DNA of 64,000 nt from Ecdyonurus torrentis (Eukaryota > Arthropoda > Insecta > Ephemeroptera > Heptageniidae), in the NCBI GenBank assembly GCA_949318235.1, contig OX439130.1, positions 42,483,040-42,547,039 on the forward strand, given 5' to 3'. The notes under the pieces are model-generated. The model made no database searches. It saw nothing but the letters and a program-made list of their open reading frames with translations, and was not told the DNA's origin. This document shows, piece after piece, positions 13,375-26,930 of this stretch. The first letter of the stretch is position 1; each line of letters opens with the position of its first letter. Position numbers and translations under genes: made by a program.

Positions 13375-15388
13375 GTGAGTCTGGTAAGCATCGCAGCCAA
13401 CCCAAACCCCGTCACCAAATATCATAATCTAAATGCATAATTATTGTCAGTATTTAGAATATAATATTTTGTTGTGACGTTTATGTATAATTATCCTGTA
13501 GTGAATGGGAATTTTGTTGTATAGAGTGATTTTTTATTCTCTTTTTCTTATTCTTTTTCGTAGTTCGATAGTAAAATTTTGTTATATATATATTTATTTT
13601 TCTATTTCTTATTTCTATATGGTTGTGAATATTATAATTATTTCGTAACACAGTGATATTTTTAATAATGTGTGATACATCGTGAATTAGAAGTGCATAA
13701 AAAAGTGAACAAAATCAAAATCGCGTAAATAGTGTTAATCAGTGTTAAAATCTCGTGTTTCTTATATTGTGTATAACCGTGAGTTTAAAAGAAAAAAAAT
13801 TGTTGAAAAAAATTGTAATTAAAATTAAATTGAAGTATATAACTGTTAATTTCGTGTTTAAATTACGTTAAATTTGTTGATGAATACGGAAGATAAACCA
13901 CTGACACACACGTAATATTGTGGGTGTGTCACACACGCTAACTCACTTACTAGCTCGGTCAAGGGCGTTACATCGCGACATTCACATGTTAGTTAGATCC
14001 GCTCTGTTAAATTTAACATGAACTTGAAATAACATAAAATAATCAATTTATTTATAACAACATGACAATTGTTTCTATTCTTTTAACATAATTATAGTAT
14101 AATACAGTTACATGTACTTAATTATAATACCATAAGTTTATGATATAGGTTAAATATTTATTATTATCATAATATATGATAATATTTTTGATACGTCATT
14201 CTTTATTATTAGTATACATACATATACATACATTAAAAAATGTGGATTTACAGTTTTGTTTATGTTATTTTAAATTGAACATTATTGCTATACGATATAT
14301 TATTTTCTATTTCACGATGTCATACATGGATTCCTGCCAGTCATTGTTTGAAATTTTACACCGTGCTCGAGTAACCTCATCATTATTCAAGATGCAATAT
14401 ATTTACGATCTTTATCATAAATACATAAATTATAATTTTCACACCATTAAAAAAATAATAAACTGATTCACCGCAGTTTATTAGATCATATCACTTCTTT
14501 TTTAAACAAATAAAACCAAATTATGTAAATACAATAAATAAAATAGCACAAATTATTAACTAGAATAGTAAACAAATACATATTATGTAAATAGTGAATT
14601 ATTTAAGTTTGTCTAAATAGTTAAAATTAAGTGTGAGAGAGAATGAATGGTATGTGGTCCCTCGGCATTTTCAAATACTAAGATTATATCACTATTATAA
14701 TAACTATCATTCAAAATAATAATATTATTTAACTTTTACTTGAGATGTGATATAATGTTTATATTTGAAACGTCGGCCTGCATGCCCACCCCCACCCTCT
14801 TGACGTGTGAATGATGAAATTACAGCCCGAGGCAAGCTGAAGCTGAAGAAACTCCTGCCCCTGCTCGCCATCATCCCCATGCTGAAGCTGCTCTTCTTAC
14901 CCATTGCCATCCTCTTCCTTAAGGGACTTACCCTGAAGGCTCTTCTCGTCGCCAAGGTCGCCCTTATCTTCGCTCTCATCAACGCTGGACGTTCCCTCTT
15001 CAGTAAGTTTACTTTCATTATTATATAATTGCATGCGTTGAAATCTTTAGAATTTCACGCGTTAAAGTCTCTCAAGTGGTGATTAATTTTTCACTTTTCC
15101 TCATATCCCTCTTATTAATATCAACTTTTATTTGTGTGTTCAGGTGGAAAGGGAGGCAGTCTGTTCGGAGGTCTGGGAGGTTCCGGTGGTGGAGACTCTC
15201 ACTTCACCAGCTATGATGCCGGACACAGCGCCAGCAGCGGACATGACACTTATGGAGGAAGCAGCTCGTACGGAAGCCACGGACGTAGCTTGTTGGACGA
15301 AGCTGAGGTCAAGGTCAACTCCATGATTGAGGCCGCTACTCGTTTCTTCGAGGGAGACGATGAGCCAACCCCCGTCAAGACCGAGTAA
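13182..15388 (+). CDS. Secreted Osiris-like (DUF1676-like) protein, 204 aa, three exons
   Basis: The model joins 13182-13374, 14826-15002 and 15144-15388. Both introns are phase 1 with GT-AG borders, and the frame stays open to TAA. The product has a signal peptide (residues 1-18, hydrophobic core FLLLAIVAAAYA, likely cleavage before Ile19). A short acidic/amphipathic stretch follows (to about 64), then a Lys-rich start (RGKLKLKK, 66-73) leading into two hydrophobic segments (about 74-96 and 99-118) rich in Leu with regularly placed Lys. A Gly/Ser/His/Tyr-rich region (about 124-169) and a charged tail (LLDEAEVKVNSMIEAATRFF, then acidic) complete it. The Lys/Leu double hydrophobic block is typical of insect Osiris/DUF1676 proteins, a secreted or vesicular family tied to cuticle formation. 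This one is short and lacks an obvious N-terminal cysteine pair, so it may be a divergent member or a look-alike. Exons 2-3 are much more GC-rich in codon use than exon 1. I see no paralogue next to it, although Osiris genes usually cluster. Confidence 0.8.
13375..14825 (+). other. Intron 1 of the Osiris-like gene
   Basis: 1,451 bp, AT-rich, with GTGAGT donor and TTACAG acceptor. Nothing else is recognisable in it. A small patch at 13925-14005 (CGGTCAAGGGCGTTACATCG) is GC-richer. Confidence 0.7.
14826..15002 (+). CDS. Osiris-like gene, exon 2 (hydrophobic core)
   Basis: The acceptor is ATTACAG|CC after a 1,451-bp first intron. The exon encodes residues 65-123, the Lys/Leu-rich double hydrophobic block, and ends at a strong TTCA|GTAAGT donor. 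C- and G-ending codons dominate against an AT-rich background, which by itself marks it as coding. Confidence 0.82.
15144..15388 (+). CDS. Osiris-like gene, exon 3 (Gly/Ser-rich tail)
   Basis: The acceptor is GTGTTCAG|GTGG after a 141-bp intron. The exon encodes residues 124-204: a Gly/Ser/Tyr/His-rich stretch, an amphipathic helix-like segment and an acidic end before TAA. No canonical AATAAA follows within the next kilobase, so the poly(A) site is uncertain. Confidence 0.8.
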
Positions 15389-15613
15389 AAAAAATTCAAA
15401 CCTTCAAATTATTTCCCCCCGTGTTTTGCAAACATAATTTAACATTTTACATGGGCTGAGTATAAAATCTCAGCATGCTCGAATTTATTTCCACATGTAA
15501 AATGATTAATCTTCTTTCTTTTAAAACAACAAAATGAACATTTATTACAATTATGACGACCACATTGACGACGATTTTAATGATTCATAATTTATTATGA
15601 CTCGAGACTATTC

Positions 15614-15811
15614 AGCTAGAGTGCATCAACAAAATATTCAGCACTATTTTGGTTGGACATATCTGTCTATACCAGATGTGTGCTGATAAAAATCATATAG
15701 ATGGGTTTTGAATAGATTTCAAAATAATTTCACTTCCTTAGATATTTTCTTATAGCTTTTGCTTTTGTTTATACCAATTGATATAAATAATAACTCTGGT
15801 GCACTCTAGCT
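15614..15811. mobile_element. 198-bp element with short TIRs, downstream of the Osiris-like gene
   Basis: The ends are AGCTAGAGTGCATCA and its near complement TGGTGCACTCTAGCT (one mismatch). It lies about 225 bases after the stop codon, so it may be inside or next to the 3' UTR. The short TIRs make this tentative. Confidence 0.45.
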
Positions 15812-18134
15812 CTAATGACTAAATGACGGTTATAATTTTAAGTATAAGCACTTTACAAACAGGACATATCAAACAAACGGGACTGGTTTATAGCTACCAT
15901 AAATCATCAATAGTCAATGCCTTCCATTCATTATTTTTCTGCAGTTTTTTTTATAAAACAATACTTTTGCTTATAATTTTCATTTGTCGCAATTTATATG
16001 CTCAACTTTTTTACTATCGCTTCTTAAATAACTTTCATATAATAGTATTTCATAATAATATAGTCAGTTTCATTTTTACTATATACTTAAAGTATATGTA
16101 ATTTTGTTACAAAGTCTTTTTATTTTGCTTGTTTTTCTTATATTGACTGAGATGTCATCCCTATGCTTAATATTCTTGCCTCTGTATCTTTAATTTGAGA
16201 TTAATAATTATTTTCTCTCTCTCACTTTTTTAACCAATGGAAAACCACGTGCCAAAATAGATTAAAATAATCAAAAGGTTGGCCACTAGGATCAACTTAG
16301 GATCAACTCTTTACATTTACTTACGGGTTATATCGACTTAAAATTCAAATTAACCTCTTGTATTCCGTTCCTCTGCTGACACCTTTTACTATAGTATATT
16401 TCTCATTATTTTCTTTTATGCTTCGTGCGACCAAACTTTAGTCCTGACTGACTTGACTGTAAATCAAACAAAAAAAGACGAACCAATTCTTTTTTCTATA
16501 CTTCTGACCATTAATTTATTAAATTATTTATTTATTGTCAAATGTTATTATATTGTTGTGAAATATGCAGCAATATAATTTGTTTTTAATTTATTATAAA
16601 TTATTTCTGTTTTTTTTTTTATAAAAATAAAAATATATTTGTACATCATTTTGTTTTATTTTTGAAAATAATTAACTTTTATTACAGTAACAATTATTTT
16701 AAGTAGATAATAATTAAATTAAATATATAATAAACTTAATAAGAGAAAAAATAAAATAAACTCTGAACTTTATAAAAATTAAGTTGAAAAAAATGCCTAG
16801 AACCAGACTTCTTGCAGTTCTTTTGAAAACAATTTTTTTTTTTTTTTTTTTTGCAAAAGTAATGAAAACAATTATTATAATTATATTTTGTTTATAATGT
16901 AATTTCAATTATTTTATTATTATTATTATTATCATATATCCATATAGTAAGTACGATAATTAGATTTTTACTCATATGGTATAGGTTACGTCATATATAG
17001 CGGAAGATTTTGGTCGATTGCTGTTGGGCTAGCACCAAAAAGATGTATGTATGTACACATTGAGTCGGTGACCGCGGTCCCACGCTTCCAACAAAAACCT
17101 GACTGACTGCCCACCTGCTGTTGATGCTGCTATATATTTTTTAAAATACATCCCAAAAATCCAGCCTAAGGCTTTTATAAAACTAACCCACTAAAACACA
17201 TCTTATATATTATAGTAACTGCGTATAAATGTAAGCTTATAACATGTGAATAATTTTCCGCACACATTCATCGTTCTACTTCAATACATATCAAAACCAT
17301 ATGAGTAAAAATTTATTATGGTGGGGAAGGGAGGTCGGGAAACTTCCATGCAATCCCACATATCTTAATTTTTAGCCAATTTCAAAAAATATTCACTGTT
17401 AGTTAATGTGTGTCATGCGTCTATCTTATTTATTTATACCTTTAAGGCTTAATTAAATCCTTTTTTTTTTTTTTTTTCAAAAACGCTATCTGTAATTAAA
17501 ATATATCTTCTTTTTTTTTCCGTTATATTTTGTTATCTATTTATAAAATATATTGATTGTAAAAAAAAAAATCAATCAATTAATTAATTATAAAATTTAT
17601 TAACAATTAATTTCAGAAGTATCACTCTATTTATGATTTAATCTTCTTTCTTCTTTTATATACATATGTATTGAGAATGAAAAATGAATTAACGTTTTAA
17701 GCAATAAATTTTCACACTTTTTTATTGCAATCTTTTAAGAATGTGTTTAGCATAATATATATGATTATAGAAACACTAAAACATGCATAACAAAATACTT
17801 TATCTGATTTGCACACTTTTCAATTTTTTACCAACGGTTCAGCTACTTTAAATGTTGTGATTCTCAGAATAAAAATAAAAAAAACTATATTTTTCATAAA
17901 AAAAAAATACAAAAATAGTTCATTCAAATTTATATCAAAAAGAATAAATTTTTAATACGGTATAAAATAATATGTAAATATAATAAAATATAAAACCATT
18001 ATTAGTAATAAAAAAAAATATCTGTGAAAATAACAGAGATAATAGTGACTACCTTATTAGGCATTTTAATGCATTCTTATGGTCGCTATTATAACGGACT
18101 TATGTTTTATATTACTATGAAGAACACGTGGCTT

Positions 18135-18138
<4 letters not shown>

Positions 18139-18200
<62 letters not shown>
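18139..18200. repeat. (AT)n microsatellite
   Basis: About 31 AT units. Confidence 0.97.
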
Positions 18201-18207
<7 letters not shown>

Positions 18208-18766
18208 TAGTATTTAGGACCTCAAAGCTAAATCTTTTAAGTAGCTATATAGCAAAGCAAAAGGAGGAAAGGCATAATAGCTGACGTGAAAATGAAATGT
18301 TAGAACTCCAAACATCACTTAATGATATATCATCTTATAAGAAATGAGTAAATGTGGAAGCCGGGCGGCCGTGCTACCAAAATAAAAAAATATATAAAAA
18401 AGTATTATATATATATATGTTTCAAAATCGGAGCCACATCAAAAAGAATTAGCCTGTAGGATTATATGTATCTAAAAAAATAAATATAATATAAAACTGT
18501 AAGTTATAATAATAAAATATATATTTCTTTAATTTGATTTCAGATAAAATTGATTTTTTATTGAACTTTTTTATTTTAAAAAAATTAAATTTATATCTTA
18601 TTAATTTTTTTATATATAATATTACATATCATTGATATTTTTCTCCTGGTCTTTTTATAATAAATAAAATTGAAAACATCATTGATTTATTGTTATTATT
18701 ATTATTATATTTAGGTCTAATATAGCTCCATTTGTTCTAAAAATGTGTTATCATATAAATATAACA

Positions 18767-18806
18767 AATAGATTGACTAAACAAACAATAGATTGACTAA
18801 ACAAAC
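18767..18806 (+). repeat. Tandem 20-bp duplication
   Basis: The unit AATAGATTGACTAAACAAAC occurs twice, head to tail, without mismatch. Confidence 0.85.
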
Positions 18807-19213
18807 AAAAAATGTAAAAATTGTAAATAATGACTAAGCCAGCTCTTTTTGTAACTTTTTATCGTTATAAAAATGAACTGCCTGGGTTAATGAAGTGTAG
18901 TTTTATTGTTTCCTCATCTCGTGAAATAAAACCCACTGGTTTAAATCAACAATATATCTAATTTAAAATTATGATCATTATCTGTTATAACAATATAAAA
19001 AATTATCTTGCAATATATCCTGCCCTTAATGCTCTCTTGTTTGTCAAACCTGGATTAATTTAATATAACTATATTCATATAATTTACAATTTAAGAAACA
19101 CATTCAAATTTTTGTGTCATGTTAGAGGCTATTTTAATAGATCTAATTAAAATGAATTAAATGTGCAAATGCATTTCAAAAACATTAGGTGATCGTCGCT
19201 TTTTTCCGTACTT

Positions 19214-19354
<141 letters not shown>

Positions 19355-19664
19355 TTTACAAACACCCTTATTGCCTAGATTAGATAGCCTCTAGAATTTA
19401 AATTTCATAGACCTGTAATTTCAAATTTCACATTAACCTTTCAATATATTTACAAATTTAAATTAGTATTATACAAAAAATTAGTCCACTTTGAAATTAA
19501 CTTTTGAAATAAGCTAATAATTGTAATGAGTGAGTAACCTCTATTGTTAAATATTGCATTGAAATGAAATGATGATCTTGCTTTTTTTTTTCTTTTTTTT
19601 TTAACTTCTTTTTTAATAATACGATAAAAAAATGTGTTATAAAAAGAAGCAAGAGGCTCGCCTG

Positions 19665-19668
<4 letters not shown>

Positions 19669-19714
<46 letters not shown>
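19669..19714. repeat. (GA)n microsatellite
   Basis: About 22 GA units, 320 bases after the larger tract of the same kind. Confidence 0.97.
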
Positions 19715-19717
<3 letters not shown>

Positions 19718-20164
19718 GGTGTTGATTTAATAGACGTGATATCATCAAAAGTTCACACTTGCCACTAACTGCATCCTGATGTTTTGTAATCATCAGGAGC
19801 TGATAATTCTCTCCGCAGAGTATATTACAAAGTAATTGTTTTCTTTTTCTCATTATTTCAAATCCTGTTTCTCATATAATAATAATTTAATAATAACTTA
19901 ATCCTATTTGTTTTAACTCAGTCAAAAGTTGTAGTAAAGTCTATACTTAAATACTTAATGAATAGCGTGAGAAATAACACTTATGAATTAATCAATCCAT
20001 CGATTAATTAATTAATTAACTTTATAGGTATTTTAAAATATTGTACATTTCTATACGTCATCCAATAAAGTTACCACGCAAAATGGAGGCTGTGAGGAAA
20101 TAATGCGGAAAAATAAAAAGGTAAGAAAATAATCAATAAAAGTTTATTCTGAGCTATGTTTTAG

Positions 20165-20194
20165 CATTGAATTTAGAGTACTCTAAATTCAATG
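20165..20194. repeat. Perfect 30-bp palindrome
   Basis: CATTGAATTTAGAGT is followed at once by its exact reverse complement with no spacer. Confidence 0.9.
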
Positions 20195-20353
20195 GTTTTA
20201 GTAAATTGTATAAAATATATATAATTATAAAAAAAAAAAAAAAAAAAGGTGATAAATACAAGCACGCTGTACTTCAGTCCCTAGAAATTTGTGATATATG
20301 CAACTTGTTTTGCATAGAGGACCACAAATTTGCCTAACGTACAGGATACTGTA

Positions 20354-20388
<35 letters not shown>

Positions 20389-23300
20389 TTCATAAAAATA
20401 GAAACAAGTAATAAAGGAGTGTGAATATTAAATATCAGTATATTTCCAAACAAAGAATGAATTCTATATAAAATTGTGAATTTAAAAATTAGCAGCAATA
20501 TATGCGACACGGTTATAATATGTTCCTGGACGAACGAGAGAAGCACACACACATGTAGATATTTGAGTTTTTAATTGACCCAGACTGTGAGATGATGTTG
20601 GAGGTCACAGATTCCTCCACGCACCTATCACACGCACACTCATTCGCCTCTCTTATATTAGCTGGCTGGCTGGCGCCCAAAAACTGTAGCCCTGCCTAGA
20701 AAATCTTTCTTCAACTATACTAGACTCCCTTGACTTTGGTCCCGTTAAACACTATAACATCAACATTTTTCGTATGTCTTGTTTTGTGAACATGTGGCCA
20801 GTTTTGATAAATGTTAAGCTGCAACTACATCATTAAAAAAAGATGCGTCAAAAATCCTAACAGCGTTTTTCTATTTCTATATATATTTTTTAATTATATT
20901 TATAATTTATATTATTATTAAAATGTCGTAACTTTTATCAAGAGAACACAGTTAGAATGATCTTTTACATACTTTATTTGTCAAATTCAATAATAATCAT
21001 TACTTATCTATTTTATTTCTTAATTTTCTAGAGTAAAATAATTTTGTGTAATATCTTTAATGAGGATAAATATATGATTAATTATATTTTATTTCACAGG
21101 CAATTTATTGACTTAAATATTTTAATATTTTCTAAGGTCAGTACGGTAAAAATTTGAGTGACTTAAATTTCAAGAATTTTTATTTTTTAGTGTTAATTAA
21201 ATTAATTACCTAAACAACATTTTTTTGTGACCATAGAAATCTAATTTAAAATTCTTTATATTAATAATTTTAATTATATATATATAATGTTAAACGTAAC
21301 ATTTAACGTTAATCGGAATTAAAATAGAAAAGTTCATTACGAAAATATTAAAATTTATTGTGCTTTCAGAACAATTTGTGGGAGTATAAACATACTTGGA
21401 ACACGATGAATCAATATAAAAATATTTCCCACACTTCTAAGTCTTCTGATTAAAAAAAAGAAGCAGGAAGTAGATTCTTTACTGTATGTATAGCAGTGTA
21501 TTTAAATACGGTGATTATGATGATTAATTAAACAAAAATGTTAGTGTGAACAATATTAAGAAATGACAGTTTTTTTTTTCTTTTTCTTTTTTTTTTTTTT
21601 TTACATGTATTACAAGCTATAACATAAAGGAGTGCCTTGCAATTTTATTCGCTTTATTATCTGGCTGTGAAAAATTGAAATGACTATAGTGTAGGTGATG
21701 AAAACATATAGAGGCTGTTTTTGTTACGAAAATGACTTCATTTCAATGTCTATATTATCTTTCGTACCAATTTGTGTTATTATAGGAGATTGCTGTTAAG
21801 TGAAACATATTACCGTGAAAATCAATCTATAAAATAAGAATAATAGTTTTTTCAGTGATTTTTTTTTATTATTTTTTTTTTTTTAAGATTATTCACTTAT
21901 TTTTTTATCTATTTATTTAATATGTTTCATATTCAAATATAAGTTTTTGTTCTAATAATATTACATATTAAAGTTAAAAATGGTAATTTATTACGAAAAA
22001 TGTCACTATTAAAAAATCAAATAACACAAACGAATTTGAAATTAAAGTAAAGTAAAGAGAGATAACTATAAAGTAATAAATTATTGTTTTCACAATTACT
22101 CGTATATGGGGAAGTATAAAAACAATTTTCAATCAAATGTGAACTTTTGTGATTATTGTGAAAGATTTATTAAAAATATATATATATAGCATGAAATTTT
22201 AATAATGATGAATCATACTGTTCCATTCAGAATACATTTCTATTTACAGTACCGTATGTGGTGTGTATTATACTATTATAATATGTTATAATTTTTATAA
22301 CATAATGTAATATACAATGTAATGTAATATAATATAATGTATTATAAATTATAATACACAATAAAATTTGTAAACTTAAAAAAAATATATACAGGTCAGC
22401 TTTTTTATTTCACATAATCCAAAGTATAAAAAAACTTTAAGATCCAATAACTAAATGACAGCTTATTATAATGTATATAGTTCCTATCAAACTTGGAAGT
22501 ACATATATAAATACAAAGATGACTTTGATTCCAATAAGAATGTTATAATATAGAAACTATAATACGATATTATATACGAACGTTCTTTAAGTGATTCTCA
22601 TACAAATAATATTAAAAAACATATTATATCATAGGCTAAGCTTTATAAAATAGCTACTTAAAAAATACAATAAAACAGACATAGATATAGTTTATCATAT
22701 CAACGTTTTCAAATCATATTACATATAAAAATAAAACATTATCAATTAAGATATATGATGTAGATAATTTAACCCCGTTATTTTATTACAAAGAATAATA
22801 GTAATTATAATTATTTTTATAATGGATTATTTTATAATTGAAATTAAAATCATAGTAACAAATAAGGTTTAGCAAAATGAGTTTTGAAATTTTTTTAATC
22901 AATATACATGTAAATATTTTTCTTTTTATATACATTATGAACTTTTATATAATGATGAGAGCAAAGAATATATCAAACAGTTATTTTAAATTATATATTT
23001 ATAGTTTCTTAAATTGAGCAGTTAATTTTATTTTATTACCTTTTTCTATGTTTCCTTAAAAAAAATAACTTTACTCTGCTATTAAAATCTTTTTAATTCG
23101 ACTAATTTTGTTGCATAACATTTCTGTTAAAAATAATATCCTTTCAAAACATGTGACCTAATGTGATATGATGACGTTGCACAACAACACATTTGAAAAC
23201 GAAGTTAATATAACAATAAATTACTTTTTACGAAAATGCACTGACTAAAAGGAAGAACAAATAATAATTATAATCTTTTTAAAAAAGTAAGAAAAAAAAA

Positions 23301-24656
23301 TTGAACACATTTTGCAAAAATGCAAAATAATTTTAAATACTTTGCTTTGCTACTCCTTATTCATGTAAATTTTATTATTATTAATTTCTATTATATATTT
23401 TTAAGATCATAAGCACTTGAATTTCATGTTAGGGAAAGACGCAAAGAGTTTTTTAAGTTATAATAATAATAGCTGAAGTTTTGTTTCTTTATTATAATGA
23501 GCAATTTTTTACTCAACTTATCTAGTAATGTACCGACGTGCATGTTAACTCTGTAAAAAGATAAAACTGAAAGTGCGATAAAGTGTTTGCTATGATGATT
23601 GTGAGATATTATTCAACTTCAACTTTATTTAATATAAAATTACTATCATCGAGCAAAACTTGTTAAATGCTAATAATAAATAAACAAACCATCGGTATAA
23701 TTACAGAAAGAAAAAATGAAATTTATATTTTAGTTGTTGGGACTTAATTAAAAAGTGAGTTCTCTTTTGCTATATTAACTAATTATCAAAGCTATAGTAA
23801 ACTATAGTTGTAGGTTATGTTTTACAAAATATATTAGGACGTTCTACTCTGCAACTGACAATGTAAGGTGTGCTAATGTGCGAGATTGTTCACCTATATA
23901 ATAACTTAAAACCCCACATATCAACATGACATGACGTCGTGTATCAAGCTTCAAACCCATTCAGCAATGTATATTTATTTTATTATCTTTCATGAGTTTT
24001 TTTTTTTACCGTTCAAGATGTGGTTCTTATACGCATGACGTCAGGTACCCACCACTGGGTCAATAGTGAAAAATATCTAAGTACTTACTAAACTTTTTTT
24101 TTGACACAAGATAGCAAACCAACTAATTAAAAACATTATAATATGTTATTTATTTATTTATTTTATTTATTTAGTTTTAATAATATCGTAGTTGCTGTTG
24201 TTGGCGCAAGTTAAAAGTTAACAGGTTGCAAATCTTGATTTATTAACATACGCTTTCTTACGGGAAAATTAAATGAAGTAGATCTATAACTTGATTATTC
24301 CCGATATACTGAAAATTTTACTGTAATATGTATATAGATTATTGAGCACTGAGTTTCCAGAGCTCTATTGTTTTCCTGAATTCCAAGCAAATGGGCTGTA
24401 AATTATTTTGTCATCAAATTGACTTGAAACTCAGGAAAACAGTGAAAATAACAGTGTCGAGAAAACTTTTTAACTCAAGTCTATGTGAAGCTGCTTCATT
24501 TCCCCTATAAAAGCATCAAGACAGTGTAGCGTCATTATTTGTTTATATGTATTGTTGGGCTCTGATTTTTCTTTTTCTTCTTCTACTTCTTCTTCTTCAC
24601 TAAACCCTCTCTACACTGAACCCTTAAATCTGAGACGGACCAGGGGTCATATACCC

Positions 24657-24786
24657 AGGGGTAGAACTGGCTTTGACTCTTATGGTGGGACTTTAAGGGG
24701 AAAAAGAGGGGAAGTTCCATAAGCCCAAAGTTAATTAAAATTCTAATGGCGGGACAAGTCCCACCATGAGCCTCACTTCTACCCCT
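24657..24786. mobile_element. 130-bp inverted-repeat element
   Basis: The outer AGGGGTAGAA and TTCTACCCCT, and the inner ATGGTGGGACTT and AAGTCCCACCAT, are complementary, with a looser stretch between them. GC content is above the surroundings. It resembles a MITE. Confidence 0.5.
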
Positions 24787-25195
24787 AGCTGCATTTTACC
24801 ATATCATAGTGTACTGTGCTAAGGTTATATTATATAGGTCTTTGCAGAACCCAGATCCTCTGTTATTTTTATATGCTATCCGCCTTAGAGGTATATACGC
24901 ATACTGTTCGTCCTTAAATAATATCGTCAGTAAATATATACTGCAGATTATCTTTTACAGAACATTATCAGCGCTATATCGATATTAGGAGTATACGAGG
25001 TAATAATATGCAGTAGGACAGTATAGCTGATATACAATTAATACGGCAATACGCAGGCTCTTGATTGACAAAAATATAACAAAAAAAGTATATTATTTAC
25101 TGTACGTAATACAAGACGTGTAAATAAATATAAATTTGCACGCAACCACAAAATGATAAAATTTTATAATACTTTTTAGATTTTTAGATGTATGT

Positions 25196-25333
25196 GGTGC
25201 CATTCATATATTTTGACATGATATATAATTAAAAAAGTTATGGAGTATAAATCCACATTCCACATTGCAAAAGTTATTTATACTTTTAACGTTTTTAATT
25301 ATATAACATGACAAAATATATATGAATGACACC
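25196..25333. mobile_element. 138-bp foldback element
   Basis: Arms of roughly 55 bases pair with few mismatches: GGTGCCATTCATATATTTTG...ACATGATATATAATTAAAAA at the left, and the mirror image ending CATGACAAAATATATATGAA...TGACACC at the right. Confidence 0.6.
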
Positions 25334-26190
25334 GCAAACACCATTATATTTAACATATTTTACTTACAAAAAATTAAGTTGTCAAGCTGAGACTCGCTCT
25401 CTTTTAATCATCTTTTGAAAAATTGATTTGGATTTGTGATGCCTACAGTGTTATAAAATTTTGGAAGACGCGTGTGACGTGTGACCGTCGAGCAAAATTT
25501 GTTAAAATAATCATACGCTTAAAAAAATGCAAAATTAAAATTTTTATACATATTATAATATAATATAGTGAATAATAATTAATTGCTTGTTTGTTTTTTT
25601 AAGCAATAACCTGAACTGATGCATATTTTTGTGTATTATATATGTGTATAGGATGAAAGAAATGAATAAAGAATTTTGAATAATTTCTGCGGTATAGCTT
25701 TAAAATTTTCAATTAAATATTTAATAATTTTTTATGAGCATTTATGTTTATTGTACACCAAGAGTGTTGAATGAATAAAATAAATAAAATAAGAGAATTG
25801 ATGTTGAACGTCACAAAAACTTTTCTTATTAATTTTGATTAGATGTTTTCTGTCATCTGTCAGGTTGCATGAAGTTGCGCACTTTAGCATTTGTCTAGCA
25901 TTATAAAGAACGAACATCACGTTTTGTCTTCTTTTTTTATATATATAGATCGAGCGAAATTAACATAATATTTTGACTATTTTAATTGTTTATAATTTTA
26001 TTATTTTTCTCTGATTGAATGTATCAGATTTGTCATTTTTACATATAATTATTGTCTATCTTATATTAATTCTGCTCACATATACCAATTACAGCGTCGA
26101 AGTATATACTTAAAAATTTATTAGTATATAAATGATTTTTGTCAATTTGAGTCATAAAAATAAATATGTGTATCATATATGCATATAACA

Positions 26191-26376
<186 letters not shown>

Positions 26377-26480
26377 TATATCTAAATAACATATTAATAA
26401 ATTTGACTTCATTATCTTGTTGTTTTGTGCAAACTTTATATGCATCGCACTCGCACTACAATAAAAATCAATGAATATAC

Positions 26481-26885
26481 TTGAAAACTTTTGAACATCT
26501 TCGCAGAATATTGAAGTCATTTAGCGTGGTGCCGCAAGGTAGCGTAAGCGTGCGGGAAACTTTGATGTTTCCTTCCGTTCTTCGCGCTGTTTTTTGTTTT
26601 TCTTCCAAAAAAGAGGAGGAGTGGGAGAAAAAACACATGTGCACGTATTTGTGCATATTTGTATCTCTTTATTTTTATGAAATAACAAAATATTAGTGTT
26701 TAATTTTTGTATTTTTCACATTTGATGAACAATTTGGTACAACTTTGTGTATTAATTATTTAAAATATAATAACTTCAATGACGACTAATTGCAGAACAG
26801 AATAAATTAAGCAAACATCGAAGACGTTGAATTTACGTCCAAGCCAACCTCAATTTGACAAACCCATAGTTCTCAGTATTTCATC
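26481..26885 (+). promoter_or_regulatory. Presumed promoter/5' UTR region of the BTB gene
   Basis: A GC-richer block at 26500-26640 (GTGGTGCCGCAAGGTAGCGT, TTCTTCGCGCTG) stands out from AT-rich DNA just upstream of exon 1. TTGCAG at 26791-26796 could be a 5' UTR splice acceptor. No clear TATA or Inr/DPE pair was found. Confidence 0.35.
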
Positions 26886-26930
26886 ATGGAAAATGAACAA
26901 GATGTAGTGGCAGAAGAGGGTGCTGAACAG
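26886..26930 (+). CDS. BTB gene, exon 1 (N-terminal leader)
   Basis: The exon encodes 15 residues, mostly acidic (MENEQDVVAEEGAEQ), and ends at CAG|GTAAAA in phase 0. The ATG context (TCATCATGG) is acceptable. Only coding phase and the splice site support it, so an alternative upstream start or exon is possible. Confidence 0.6.

Noticed and set aside
14176..14466. 96-codon + strand frame within the first intron of the Osiris-like gene
   Set aside because: AT-driven composition (Ile, Tyr, Phe), no recognised motif, and it sits between two well-supported exons.
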